This document shows positions 15,598 to 24,506 of a stretch of DNA of 64,000 bases, in pieces. The translations under genes were made by a program, and so were the position numbers. Within the stretch, counting starts at the first letter, position 1. Each line of letters begins with the position of its first letter. A model generated the notes under the pieces. That model was not told the origin of the DNA. It did not search any database and saw nothing but the letters and a program-made list of their open reading frames with translations. Source of the stretch: Streptomyces acidicola (GTDB lineage: Bacteria > Actinomycetota > Actinomycetes > Streptomycetales > Streptomycetaceae); the NCBI RefSeq assembly GCF_009377235.1, contig NZ_VMNX01000002.1:62001-126000 (forward strand), in the 5' to 3' direction.

Positions 15598-16872
15598 ATG
15601 GACAGGCACATGAGAGACGGCAACTCTGGACTCGTTGTGCATGGGCGTGCGATCGAACGGCGACGGATGCCGAGTGGGCTTGTCGCGCTGGCACTCGGCG
15701 GTTTCGGCATCGGGTTGACCGAGTTTCTGATCGCCGGGCTCCTGCCGCAGGTGGCGTCGAGTTTCGGGGTGTCCGAGGCGGCGGCAGGCCGGCTGATCTC
15801 CGGGTACGCGCTGAGTGTCGCGATCGGCGCGCTCGCGCTGACCGCCGCGACGGCGCGGCTGCCCCGCAAGGGGGTCCTGGTCGGCCTGGTGGCGTTGTTC
15901 GTCATCGGCAACCTGTTGTCCGCCGTCGCGCCGAGCTATTCCGTGATGCTGCTCGGGCGGATCGTCGCGGCGTTGTGCCACGGCTCGTTCTTCGGTATCG
16001 GCTCGCTGGTCGCGCGCAGTCTGGTCGCGCCGGAGAGGAAGTCCCGCGCGGTGGCGGTCATGTTCGCCGGGCTGACGGTTGCCAATGTGCTGGGCGTGCC
16101 GTTCGGCGCGCTGGTCGGGGAGCGTTGGGGCTGGAGGGCGGCCTTCTGGGCGGTCACCGCGATCGGCGTACTGGCCCTGGCGGGAATCGTCGCCCTCGTC
16201 CCCGGTTGGGCGGGCCAGGTGCGGCCACCGGCAGAGTCGGGCCGCGCAGGTGCGGTACCGCCCAGTGGCTTGCGGGCCCAGTTCCGTGCGTTCCGGTCCT
16301 GGCAGGTCTGGCTGACGCTGACGGCCACCGCGCTCGGCTATGGCGGGATGTTCGGTGCGTTCAGCTATATCGCCTACACGTTCACCGAGGTCAGCGGCTT
16401 CTCCCCGGCCGACGTCGCCTGGTTGCTGATGGTGTACGGCGTCGGACTGGTCGTCGGGAACCTGATCGGCGGGCGAGCGGCCGATCGTGACCGTGACCGC
16501 GCCCTGGTCCTCGCCTTGCTCGGACTCACCATCACCCTGGCCGTGTTCGGTCTGCTGGCCGGTAGCGCCATCGCCTCGGTGATACTGGTGTTTCTGATGG
16601 GGGTGACCGGGTTCGCCGGCGTGCCCGGCATGATCACCCGCGTCACGGACTTCGCCCACGGCGCGGCGCTGGCCGCCAGCGCCAATGTGTCCGCGTCCAA
16701 CATCGGCAACGCCCTCGGCGCCTGGCTCGGGGGCCTGTCCATCACCGCGGGCCTCGGCTACACGGCCCCGCTCCACGTCGGCGCCGGTATCGCCCTTGTC
16801 GCCGTCATCGTCATGGCCGTTGCCGCACATCACGCCAGGTCACCCGCGCACCGCACCGACCACAGCATGTGA
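15598..16872 (+). CDS. MFS efflux transporter (AraJ/drug:H+ antiporter-1 type)
   Basis: A 12-helix major facilitator protein, 424 residues from the ATG at 15598, chosen for AGGA at 15587-15590 with a 7-nt spacer; an ATG at 15667 (MPSGLVAL) is a reasonable alternative and the frame stays open further upstream. The first helix pattern GFGIGLTEFLIAGLLPQVA is typical of the AraJ/chloramphenicol-exporter branch, and helix 4 to 5 shows the antiporter-like GVPFGALVG. Export of a sugar or small drug by proton antiport is the family role; the substrate is unknown. A strong hairpin lies about 130 bp downstream. Confidence 0.88.
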   Translation: MDRHMRDGNSGLVVHGRAIERRRMPSGLVALALGGFGIGLTEFLIAGLLPQVASSFGVSEAAAGRLISGYALSVAIGALALTAATARLPRKGVLVGLVALFVIGNLLSAVAPSYSVMLLGRIVAALCHGSFFGIGSLVARSLVAPERKSRAVAVMFAGLTVANVLGVPFGALVGERWGWRAAFWAVTAIGVLALAGIVALVPGWAGQVRPPAESGRAGAVPPSGLRAQFRAFRSWQVWLTLTATALGYGGMFGAFSYIAYTFTEVSGFSPADVAWLLMVYGVGLVVGNLIGGRAADRDRDRALVLALLGLTITLAVFGLLAGSAIASVILVFLMGVTGFAGVPGMITRVTDFAHGAALAASANVSASNIGNALGAWLGGLSITAGLGYTAPLHVGAGIALVAVIVMAVAAHHARSPAHRTDHSM

Positions 16873-17261
16873 ATCGAGCTGAACCGGACCGTTCGCAACG
16901 TGTTCGAGACCCCCGAGGCCGCCCAGTCGGCGGAACGGTCGGCCGCATGCCCGCGTGCCGTCCAGTCGGGCCGGAAATCACCGCATGGCCGAGAATCTTC
17001 GCCCCGCGTACCCTTCGCGGGGCGTTCCGTCGGGGCCGATACGCGCCAATACCGTCTGGCCGCACCACGGGACTGTCCAGCAACCCTCAACCCGCTCAAC
17101 GGCCCGTCACACCCTCACTACCGTGCGTTGATGCGAGCTCCCCGTGCCCCCATATGTTCGACACGTCGTCTTCACGCAACGCGCACTTCCGGCCGACCGG
17201 TGTCGAGCGCGTCCCCAGCGGGGAAGACGGTGTGCTCGCCGCATGCCTAGCCTCCCGGGTC
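16873..17261. other. Intergenic region with one terminator and no gene seen
   Basis: 389 bp between the MFS gene and a secreted-protein gene. The plus frame is open through it into the next gene, but the segment has no signal peptide or domain and the downstream ATG at 17262 starts a proper signal peptide. The only structured element I see is the hairpin at 17000-17024. Confidence 0.6.
17000..17024 (+). terminator. Hairpin terminator after the MFS gene
   Basis: CGCCCCGCG (17000-17008) pairs perfectly with CGCGGGGCG (17016-17024) across a 7-nt loop and is followed by TTCC. It lies about 127 nt beyond the MFS stop. Confidence 0.6.
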
Positions 17262-17789
17262 ATGCGATCACCACTGAAGAGACGTCTCGGCCCCAGCGCC
17301 ACCCTCGCCCTCGTCCTCGCCGTGTTCGGACTGGCCCCCAGCGCGAGCGCGGCCGACCCGGCGCCGGCCGAGCTGACGTTCGCCACCGACAGCGCCACCA
17401 CCACGCCGGGCGGCACGGTGAACCTGTCGATGACGATCACCAACAGCAAGACCTATGACGTCTGGTTCGTGTACCAGACCATCGAGCCGACGTGGCTGAC
17501 CACCCAGCGCCCCGACCTGAAGTACGGCTTCACCGGCTGCAGCCTGGCCACGGCCGCCGGCTCCACCCCCTGTTCCGGGACCGGCCCCGCCGACCTCGGC
17601 ACCAACTACGGCGCCACCATCCCGCCCGGCCAGAGCCGTACCGTCACGCTGACGCTCCAGATCGCCGCCGACTCCGGCTGCAACGGCAACATCGGCTTCT
17701 ACTCGTACTTCTACGCCGAGTTCAGCGACAGCACGAACACCAGCGGCGGCCCGGTCTACACCCCCGAGACGCGGGTGCTGTGCGCCTGA
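17262..17789 (+). CDS. Small Sec-secreted protein of unknown function
   Basis: A 175-residue exported protein. MRSPLKRR followed by a hydrophobic core and SASAAD gives a signal peptide cleaved near residue 30. The mature part is Thr/Ser/Gly rich and beta-like, starts with ELTFATDSATTTPGGTVNL and ends with a cysteine (LCA); with the Cys residues of GFTGCSL, STPCSG and DSGCNG this suggests disulfides. No catalytic motif is visible. The start is chosen for the signal peptide, since the frame is open further upstream. It shares the short beta-domain style of the 479-residue secreted protein upstream, but I cannot name a family. Confidence 0.7.
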   Translation: MRSPLKRRLGPSATLALVLAVFGLAPSASAADPAPAELTFATDSATTTPGGTVNLSMTITNSKTYDVWFVYQTIEPTWLTTQRPDLKYGFTGCSLATAAGSTPCSGTGPADLGTNYGATIPPGQSRTVTLTLQIAADSGCNGNIGFYSYFYAEFSDSTNTSGGPVYTPETRVLCA

Positions 17790-18199
17790 CGGCCGGCCGG
17801 CGGTAAGCGTGGTCGAGGCGGGGGTGACCTGAAAAGGCCCTTGATCGGGGACACGTCCCGGTATGGACCACTGGTGCCAGGGTCGGCGGTGCCCGACCGG
17901 CCCGCCGCCGCGCCGCACAGGGCCCGGACCAGCGCACCGGGCCCCTCGTGGCCGGCGCGGGTCACACTCCCCGGCGACGGGGAACAGCCCAATTCGGTTC
18001 CGGATCGGCCCTGTTGGACACATGCGCTTTTCCGTCATGTTTCGCAACAGGGCCACGAAAGCTACACACAGGCATCACTATGTGACGCGACGGATGCGTT
18101 GACGACCGGCTTCTGAGGGGGCGCCGGCGTCACGCGAGGGGGTGCGTCCGCTCCATGGGAGCCGTGCTCACCCCTGCCCGGGGAGGGGACTTCAACCGC
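17790..18199. other. Long leader region of the exopolysaccharide operon
   Basis: 410 bp with no gene I can support. It contains the hairpin at 18007-18054 and, just before the operon, a purine-rich ribosome site (GGGAGGGG, 18181-18188). Small open frames here are GC-driven. The promoter of the eight-gene operon should lie in this stretch. Confidence 0.55.
18007..18054 (+). promoter_or_regulatory. Two-tier hairpin upstream of the exopolysaccharide operon
   Basis: GGCCCTGTTG (18007-18016) pairs perfectly with CAACAGGGCC (18045-18054). Inside, ACATG (18020-18024) pairs with CATGT (18036-18040), leaving a small internal loop and an 11-nt tip. It is about 145 bp before the first operon start and 220 bp after the preceding gene. 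It could be a late terminator for the upstream gene, a leader element or a protein-binding palindrome. Confidence 0.45.
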
Positions 18200-20329
18200 A
18201 TGAAGCGGACCTTACGCACCACCCTGCTCACGGTGGGCGCGCTCATCGCCGCGCTGGGCCTGCCGGCCGGCGCGGCCCACGCCGACACCACACCCCGCGT
18301 CGACCTGCGGGTGCTGGTGGTGAGCGACGGCGGTCCGGCCACCGACGCGATCGCCGCCGAACTGACCGCGGCCGGCACGCCGTACACCGAGATCGACCTC
18401 ACACGGTCCGGTCGGCCCGTGATCGACGCCGGATTCCTCGCGGACACGGTCGACGGGCGGCCACGTGCCAGGTTCCAGGCCGTCGTGCTGCCCAACGACA
18501 ACCCGTTCCCGGCAGGTTCCGCCGAGATGGGCGCGCTCGCGGCCTACGAGCAGACGTATGACGTTCCCCAGGTCGACGCCTACACCTACGCGCGTCCGGA
18601 GGCCGGTCTGCAGTACCCGACCCAGGGCGGCTACTCCGGGAGCGTCGACGGAGTGCGGGCCGAGGTGACCGCCGCCGGGAAGGCGGGCCCCTTCGGCTAC
18701 CTCGACGGGGCGGTGCCCTTCGAGGACAACGACCCCGCCGTGGGCGAGAGTTACGCCTACCTGTCCAGGCCCGTGGCGGGCGCCGACTTCACCCCCTACG
18801 TCGAGGCGACGATCCCCGGACGGCCGACGAAGGGCACGCTGGTGGGGGAGTTCCGGCACGACGGGCGGCGCGAACTCGTCGTCACGTTCGTGTACAACCA
18901 GTACCAGCAGCAGTTCCGGCTGCTCGCCCGCGGCATCGTGGAGTGGATGACCGGCGGAGTGCATCTGGGCGCCTCGCGCAACTACTTCGCCGTGCACGTG
19001 GACGACATGCTCGCCGCCGACGACCGTTGGAACACCGAGCTCAACTGCACGCCCGGCGACGTCGACTGCAGGGACCCGGGCGCCACCCCCGACCCGATCC
19101 GTATGACGCCCGCCGACGTCGACCACGCCATCGCCTGGCAGAACAGCAAGGACTTCACGCTCGACTTCGCCTACAACGGCGCGGGCAGCGTCGACCACCG
19201 CGAGGACAACAACGGCGTCGATCTGCTCGCCGACAAACTCATCGCGGACCGCGACGAGTTCCGCTGGATCAACCACACCTACACACACGCCTTCCTCGGT
19301 TGTGTGCAGGACACCACGGTGGTGCCCTGGCGGTGCGCCACCAACGCGGACGGCAGCACCCGGTGGGTGAGCCGGAACGACATCTCCGACGAGATCGCCG
19401 ACAACCGTGTCTGGGGCGAGACCGCCCGACTCCCGCTGGAGAACGGCGAGCTGGTCACCGGTGAGCACTCCGGCATGAAGGTGCTGCCGCAGCAGACCGA
19501 GGACAATCCCAACCTGGCGCCCGCTCTCGACGACAACGACATCACCTGGCTCGCCTCGGACAACTCCCGCGAGTCCGCCCAGCGCCGGATCGGCCCGGCC
19601 ACGACCGTGCCCCGCTACCCGATGAACATCTTCTACAACGCGGGGCGCGTGGCCGAGCAGGTCGACGAGTACAACTGGATCTACACCAGCCGCGCCCAGG
19701 GCGGCAGCGGCATCTGCGAGGACAACCCGGCCACCACCACCTGCCTGCCGGCACCGCTGGACACCGCCACGGGCTACGCCGACGTCATCGTGCCGCTGGA
19801 GAAGCGGATCGCCCTTGGGCACGTCCTGGCCAATGACCCGAAGCCGCACTTCATCCATCAGTCGAACCTGGCCGAGGAGCGCATCGCCTACCCGGTGCTG
19901 AACGGCGTCCTCGACGGCTACCAGGCGCTGTTCGCCGACAACACCCCCCTGGTCAACCTGCGGATGAAGGACATCGGCGCCGAACTCCAGCGCAGAGCCC
20001 TTTGGCAGGCCGCCCTCCAGGACGGCGAGGTCACCGCCTACCGCATCGGCGACACCGTGACCGTCCAGGCGCAGGCCGGGCTGGCCGTCACCGCGACCCT
20101 GCCCACCGGGAGCACAGTGGGCGGCGCCGCGTTCGGCGAGGCTTACGCGGGCGCGGTGTCCGGCTGGACCCCGTCCACGGGCGCACCCCTCAGCCTGACC
20201 CTGCCGGCCTCCGCCGAGGCACCGGCCGCCGACTCCTCCGAGCGGCCCGCCCCGGCCACCGACCCCGCTCCGGAGGTCCGCGTCCCCGCGGGCGTGACCG
20301 AGCGGGTTCCGTACACTCCGGACAACTAG
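18200..20329 (+). CDS. Secreted polysaccharide deacetylase-like protein (Agd3/CE18 type)
   Basis: A 709-residue exported protein with a Sec signal peptide (MKRTLRT, hydrophobic core, AAHAD near 28). After an N-terminal region of about 230 residues that may be carbohydrate-binding comes a deacetylase-like core: HVDDML with D268/D269, the metal-type pair H359-x3-H363 in NHTYTH, and KPHFIHQSN at about 548-556. This matches the Asp-His-His arrangement of CE4/CE18 deacetylases such as Aspergillus Agd3 and the deacetylase part of PelA. The C-terminus is a beta-like domain ending in a Pro/Ala-rich tail. It heads the operon, so the likely job is partial de-N-acetylation of the exported polymer outside the cell, making it cationic. 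The exact polymer is inferred. Confidence 0.75.
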   Translation: MKRTLRTTLLTVGALIAALGLPAGAAHADTTPRVDLRVLVVSDGGPATDAIAAELTAAGTPYTEIDLTRSGRPVIDAGFLADTVDGRPRARFQAVVLPNDNPFPAGSAEMGALAAYEQTYDVPQVDAYTYARPEAGLQYPTQGGYSGSVDGVRAEVTAAGKAGPFGYLDGAVPFEDNDPAVGESYAYLSRPVAGADFTPYVEATIPGRPTKGTLVGEFRHDGRRELVVTFVYNQYQQQFRLLARGIVEWMTGGVHLGASRNYFAVHVDDMLAADDRWNTELNCTPGDVDCRDPGATPDPIRMTPADVDHAIAWQNSKDFTLDFAYNGAGSVDHREDNNGVDLLADKLIADRDEFRWINHTYTHAFLGCVQDTTVVPWRCATNADGSTRWVSRNDISDEIADNRVWGETARLPLENGELVTGEHSGMKVLPQQTEDNPNLAPALDDNDITWLASDNSRESAQRRIGPATTVPRYPMNIFYNAGRVAEQVDEYNWIYTSRAQGGSGICEDNPATTTCLPAPLDTATGYADVIVPLEKRIALGHVLANDPKPHFIHQSNLAEERIAYPVLNGVLDGYQALFADNTPLVNLRMKDIGAELQRRALWQAALQDGEVTAYRIGDTVTVQAQAGLAVTATLPTGSTVGGAAFGEAYAGAVSGWTPSTGAPLSLTLPASAEAPAADSSERPAPATDPAPEVRVPAGVTERVPYTPDN

Positions 20330-20462
20330 TGCACCGCCCCGAGGACCGGCCCAAGGACCCATCGAAGGGACCGGCCCCGGGGACCGACCGAAGGTCCCGT
20401 GCCGCTCACCGGCGGCCGGGACCGGCACGAACCACCCCACACCTCGGCCGTGGAGCACATCG

Positions 20463-21983
20463 ATGCCCGTTCCCCACGTCGCGCGACGCCCCGGCGCGAC
20501 GCGCGTCACCCTGCTCACCGAAGGCACCTACCCGCACAGTCACGGCGGCGTGAGCGTCTGGTGCGACCAGCTCGTCCAGGGCATGCCCGACCTCGACTTC
20601 GACATCATCGCCGTCACCGGCACCGGACGCGAACCCGTCGTATGGGACCTGCCCGCGCACGTCTCGCGTGTGTTGTCCGTGCCGATGTGGGGCGATCCCC
20701 CTCAGGGCCGCCCGCCCCGGGGCCGTGCCCGCAACCAACTCACTGCCGCCTACGAGCAGTTCCTGACCGCCCTGCTCGATCCGCACGCCGAGCCAGGCTT
20801 CGCCCCCGCCCTGTACGCGATGGCGCGGGCCGCGGCGGACGGGACGCTGAGCGCCTTTCTGCGCTCGGACCGGGCCATCGCCCTCCTGACCGCCGTGTGG
20901 AACAGGCCGGGCCTCGCCGTACGCGAGGCACGGCCGACCCTGCACGACGCACTCACCGCGACCGCCCTGCTGGAACACGCCCTGCGCCCATTGGCCGCAC
21001 CCCGGCCTGAGAACGGGGTCGCGCACGCCGTCAGCGGCGGCGTCGCCGTACTGCCGGGCCTCGCCGCCCTCGAACGGCACGGTGTGCCACTGCTGTTGAC
21101 CGAGCACGGCGTCTATCTGCGCGAGCGCTACCTCGGTTACCGCACCGCGCCCTACCGCTGGCCCGTGAAGGCCGTCGTCCTCGGGTTCTTCCGGCTGCTG
21201 GCGGAGGAGACCTACCGCCGGGCCGCCCTGATCACGCCGGGCAACCGCTACAACCGGCTGTGGGAGGAACAGGGCGGAGCCGATCCGGAGTCGATCCGCA
21301 CGGTCTACAACGGCGTGGACCCCGCCGCCTTCCCGCCGGCCGGACCCGAACCCGACACGCTCACTCTCAGCTGGGCGGGCCGCGTCGATCCCATCAAGGA
21401 CCTGGAGACCCTCATACGGGCCTTCGCCCTCGTCAGGGCCCGGCTCCCGGACGTACGGCTGCGGCTGTTCGGCGGGACACCACGGGGCGGGGAGGGCTAC
21501 CGGGAGCGGTGCGAGGCCCTGGCCGCCGAGCTCGGGCACGCGGACGCCGTGACGTTCGAGGGGCGCGTCGACGACATCAAGGACGCCTACGCGGCCGGCA
21601 ACGTCGTGATGCTCTCCAGCATCAGCGAAGGCTTCCCCTTCACACTGATCGAGGCCATGTCGTGCGGGCGGGCGACCGTCTCCACCGACGTGGGCGGGGT
21701 CCGGGAGGCCGTCGGCGACACGGGACTCGTGGTGCCGCCGCGCGACCCGGAAGCGATGGCCGCGGCCGCGCTGGAGTTGCTGGGCGATTCCGCGCGGCGG
21801 CGGTCGATGGGGGAGGCGGCGCGCCTCAGGGTGATCGAACAGTTCACCCTGCGGCAGACCATCGACACCTTCCGGTCGATCTATCAGGAACTGCCCACGC
21901 TCGACCGGCGGTCCCGGACGGCACAGGCCCCCGCGCGGACGCTCGCACCGGTGGGCACGGGAACGGGGAGCCTGGCCGGATGA
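20463..21983 (+). CDS. pelF: GT4 glycosyltransferase, PelF type
   Basis: A 506-residue cytoplasmic GT-B enzyme. The N-terminus TEGTYPHSHGGVSVW (residues 19-33) is the PelF signature (EGTYPyxxGGVSxW), and the C-terminal half carries the GT4 nucleotide-sugar motif SEGFPFTLIEAMSCG with the E-x7-E pattern. In Pel biosynthesis PelF polymerises UDP-activated N-acetylhexosamine. The ATG at 20463 has GGAG with a 7-nt spacer. The gene overlaps the next membrane gene by ATGA, supporting a synthase/exporter pair. The 133 bp between the deacetylase and this gene hold small GGACCG-type repeats but no hairpin I trust. Confidence 0.88.
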   Translation: MPVPHVARRPGATRVTLLTEGTYPHSHGGVSVWCDQLVQGMPDLDFDIIAVTGTGREPVVWDLPAHVSRVLSVPMWGDPPQGRPPRGRARNQLTAAYEQFLTALLDPHAEPGFAPALYAMARAAADGTLSAFLRSDRAIALLTAVWNRPGLAVREARPTLHDALTATALLEHALRPLAAPRPENGVAHAVSGGVAVLPGLAALERHGVPLLLTEHGVYLRERYLGYRTAPYRWPVKAVVLGFFRLLAEETYRRAALITPGNRYNRLWEEQGGADPESIRTVYNGVDPAAFPPAGPEPDTLTLSWAGRVDPIKDLETLIRAFALVRARLPDVRLRLFGGTPRGGEGYRERCEALAAELGHADAVTFEGRVDDIKDAYAAGNVVMLSSISEGFPFTLIEAMSCGRATVSTDVGGVREAVGDTGLVVPPRDPEAMAAAALELLGDSARRRSMGEAARLRVIEQFTLRQTIDTFRSIYQELPTLDRRSRTAQAPARTLAPVGTGTGSLAG

Positions 21984-23398
21984 GCGGGCCGATATCACTC
22001 GAACCCGGGGGCGCCGAACAGGACACGCTGGCGCTCCGGTTGGCCGGCACCCGCAGGTCGCGCCGCCGCCCCCGCTGGGCGCTCGACGACGACACCACGC
22101 TCACCATCCGGCTGCCACGGCACGGCCCGGACGAGGAGGCGGTCAGCCGCCTCGCCGCCGAACTCGCCGACCGCGTCGGTCCGGCCGTCCACCCGTACGA
22201 GGTGGCCGCACTGCTGGAGGCGGAGGGCCTGTCCGCCTCCGTGATCAAGGAACGGTACGGGCACCCGAACCTGTTCTCGCTCGCCTCGGCGCTCTACGAG
22301 CGGGTGCCGCGAACCTTCCCCGAGCCCGCGCCGGCGGCCGATCCCTGGCGCCCGGACACCGTGCGCTGTCTGCTGCGCGGTGTGCTGTTCGCACTGCCGG
22401 GGCTCGCCTACCTGCTGACCGCACCCCTGTGGAACCCCGGCCGGCACGCCCCGGCCCTGATCGTGGCGGGACTCGTCTCCTGGGCCTGGGGGCAGGCGCT
22501 GGGTCATCGCGCGCACCTGCGGCTGGCGACGGGGCGGCGGGAGGCGGCCCGGACGCTCCTGACCGGCGCGCCCCTGGGGGCGACGGTGGCCACGGCGGCC
22601 GCCGTGCTGCCCGCGGGCGGCGGCCCGGTGACCCTGGTGGCCGCCGCGCAGTCGGCGTACCTGGCGGCGGCTGGTGTGCTGCTGGTGCTGGGCAGGGAGC
22701 GGCTGCTGCTGGCCGCGCTCAGTCCGCTGGCCGCCGGCAGTGCCGTCCTGCCGTGGTGGGAGCCGGGCCCGTGGTTGCGGGCCGGGCTGCCGTTGCTGGC
22801 CCTGCTCGCCACGCTCGCCGTCACCGGCCGGGTCCTGCGGGCCGCCCTCGCCGTCCCGGCCGTGCCCGGCGCCGCCCGGCCGCGTGTGCTGTGGTCCCTG
22901 CCGTACGGGCTGTTCGGGCTGGCCGCGGGAGTGCTGGTGTTGTGGGAGGGGCAGCGGGAGCCGTACGCGGTGATCGTACTGACCGTCAGCATGGGGCCGG
23001 CGGAGTGGCTGCTGTACCGCTATCGCGGGCTGTCGGTCGCCGCGTTGCGCGCCACCGCCACACCGGCCGGGTTCCTGCTGCGCTCGGCCGGCATCCTCGC
23101 CCTCTGCCTGCTCGCCTATCTCCTGCCGCTGTTGCCCGCGGCCCTGCTCACCGGCGCCGAGCCGACCACTGTGCTGCCGCTCGCGGCCGCCCTGTGGACC
23201 GCGCTGCTGCTCCAGGCGTTCGGAGCGGCCTGGCCGTCGGCCGCGATCTCCCTCGTGGCCGCGGGCGGCGCCGCGACGGTCGCAGTGCTGCGCCTCCCAC
23301 CGGGCCCCGTGGCGCTGCCACTGGCCTGCGGTGCGGCGGCGCTGTGCCTGTCAGCGTGCGCGCTGTGGCTCCTCGGACGACCCGCCCCGCACGCCTGA
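21980..23398 (+). CDS. Polytopic membrane protein, probable polysaccharide export partner of PelF
   Basis: A 472-residue protein with a cytosolic N-terminal part (about 1-125, containing HPYEVAALLEAEGLSASVI and KERYGHPNLFSLASALYERV) followed by roughly ten or more hydrophobic helices to the C-terminus. I do not find a conserved catalytic motif. Its position, overlapping PelF by 4 bp, is where PelG, the membrane transporter of Pel systems, would be expected, so an export role is the best inference; sequence similarity to PelG itself is not obvious by eye. The N-terminal helical module may be a regulatory or docking domain. No PelD-like c-di-GMP receptor is seen nearby. Confidence 0.7.
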   Translation: MSGPISLEPGGAEQDTLALRLAGTRRSRRRPRWALDDDTTLTIRLPRHGPDEEAVSRLAAELADRVGPAVHPYEVAALLEAEGLSASVIKERYGHPNLFSLASALYERVPRTFPEPAPAADPWRPDTVRCLLRGVLFALPGLAYLLTAPLWNPGRHAPALIVAGLVSWAWGQALGHRAHLRLATGRREAARTLLTGAPLGATVATAAAVLPAGGGPVTLVAAAQSAYLAAAGVLLVLGRERLLLAALSPLAAGSAVLPWWEPGPWLRAGLPLLALLATLAVTGRVLRAALAVPAVPGAARPRVLWSLPYGLFGLAAGVLVLWEGQREPYAVIVLTVSMGPAEWLLYRYRGLSVAALRATATPAGFLLRSAGILALCLLAYLLPLLPAALLTGAEPTTVLPLAAALWTALLLQAFGAAWPSAAISLVAAGGAATVAVLRLPPGPVALPLACGAAALCLSACALWLLGRPAPHA

Positions 23399-23463
23399 GC
23401 ACCGTGACCACCCCACGGACACTGATCAACCCCCACGACCGACTGACCAGAAAGGAAGACGAG

Positions 23464-24465
23464 TTGACCGCCGCACCGCTCGCCGCCGTCACCGGAGCCG
23501 AGGGTTTCATCGGCTCCCACCTCACCGAGGCGCTGGTCGCCTCCGGACACCGGGTCAGAGCCATGGCCCAGTACAACTCCTTCTCCTCCTACGGCTGGCT
23601 GGAGACCCTGCACCCGGACGTCCTCGACCACGTGGACATCGTCCTCGGCGACGTCCGCGACCCCGGCTCGGTCCGTGGCCTGCTCGAAGGCGCCGACACC
23701 GCCTACCACCTGGCCGCCCTGATCGCGATCCCGTACTCCTACCGGGCGCCCCACAGCTACGTGGACACCAACGTCACCGGCACGCTCAACGTGCTCGAAG
23801 CAGTACGCGCCCTCGGCACGCCCCGGCTGGTGCACACCTCCACCAGCGAGACGTACGGCACCGCGCAGACCGTCCCGATCAGCGAGGACCACCCGATCAA
23901 CACCCAGTCGCCGTACGCCGCTTCGAAGGCGGGCGGGGACCGACTGGCCGACAGCTACCACGCCAGTTTCGACACCCCGGTGGTGACCCTGCGGCCGTTC
24001 AACACCTACGGGCCACGCCAGTCGATGCGCGCGGTGATCCCCACCGTCATCGGCCAGGTGGCGGCGGGGGAGCGCACCATCACCCTCGGCGACCTGCGCC
24101 CCACACGGGACTTCACCTTCGTCAAGGACACCGCGCAGGCGTTCCTCGCGGTGGGCACCGCGCCCGCCGAGCGGGTCGTCGGCCGCACCTTCAACGCCGG
24201 TACCGGCGGGGAGATCTCGGTCGGCGACCTGGTCGCCCTGATCGGCAAGGTGATGGACGCCGCGCTCGACGTACGCGAGGACACCGCGCGCATCCGGCCC
24301 GCGAACTCCGAGGTGATGCGGCTGGTCGCGGATGCGAGCCGGCTCGCCGCGGCCACCGGCTGGCAGCCCGCCCACACCCTGGAGGAGGGCCTCGCACACA
24401 CTGTGGAGTTCTTCCGCGACCCGGCGAACCTGGCCCGCTACAAGACCGGCATCTACAACATCTGA
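23464..24465 (+). CDS. LegB-like NDP-sugar 4,6-dehydratase (extended SDR)
   Basis: A 333-residue extended short-chain dehydrogenase. GxxGxxG is at G11-G14-G17 (TGAEGFIGSH) and the catalytic Y151xxxK155 is in SPYAASK. Stretches such as MAQYNSFSSYGWLETL, LIAIPYSYRAPHSY and RPFNTYGPRQS are characteristic of the LegB branch, which makes 4-keto-6-deoxy N-acetylhexosamine nucleotides, rather than simple UDP-glucose 4-epimerases. The TTG at 23464 is chosen because AAAGGAAG lies 5 nt ahead; a GTG at 23404 lacks a ribosome site. It probably makes a 6-deoxy-sugar nucleotide for the polymer; a plain 4-epimerase is the alternative. Confidence 0.8.
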   Translation: MTAAPLAAVTGAEGFIGSHLTEALVASGHRVRAMAQYNSFSSYGWLETLHPDVLDHVDIVLGDVRDPGSVRGLLEGADTAYHLAALIAIPYSYRAPHSYVDTNVTGTLNVLEAVRALGTPRLVHTSTSETYGTAQTVPISEDHPINTQSPYAASKAGGDRLADSYHASFDTPVVTLRPFNTYGPRQSMRAVIPTVIGQVAAGERTITLGDLRPTRDFTFVKDTAQAFLAVGTAPAERVVGRTFNAGTGGEISVGDLVALIGKVMDAALDVREDTARIRPANSEVMRLVADASRLAAATGWQPAHTLEEGLAHTVEFFRDPANLARYKTGIYNI

Positions 24466-24506
24466 CCCCGCCCGGCTCGACCCGCAGTCCTCGAAGGAGG
24501 AGCTCC

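Noticed and set aside
18212..20527. 771-codon open frame on the minus strand
   Set aside because: It is antisense to the secreted deacetylase gene, has a Val/Gly/Arg-rich composition with no domain, and arises from GC-biased third positions of the real gene.
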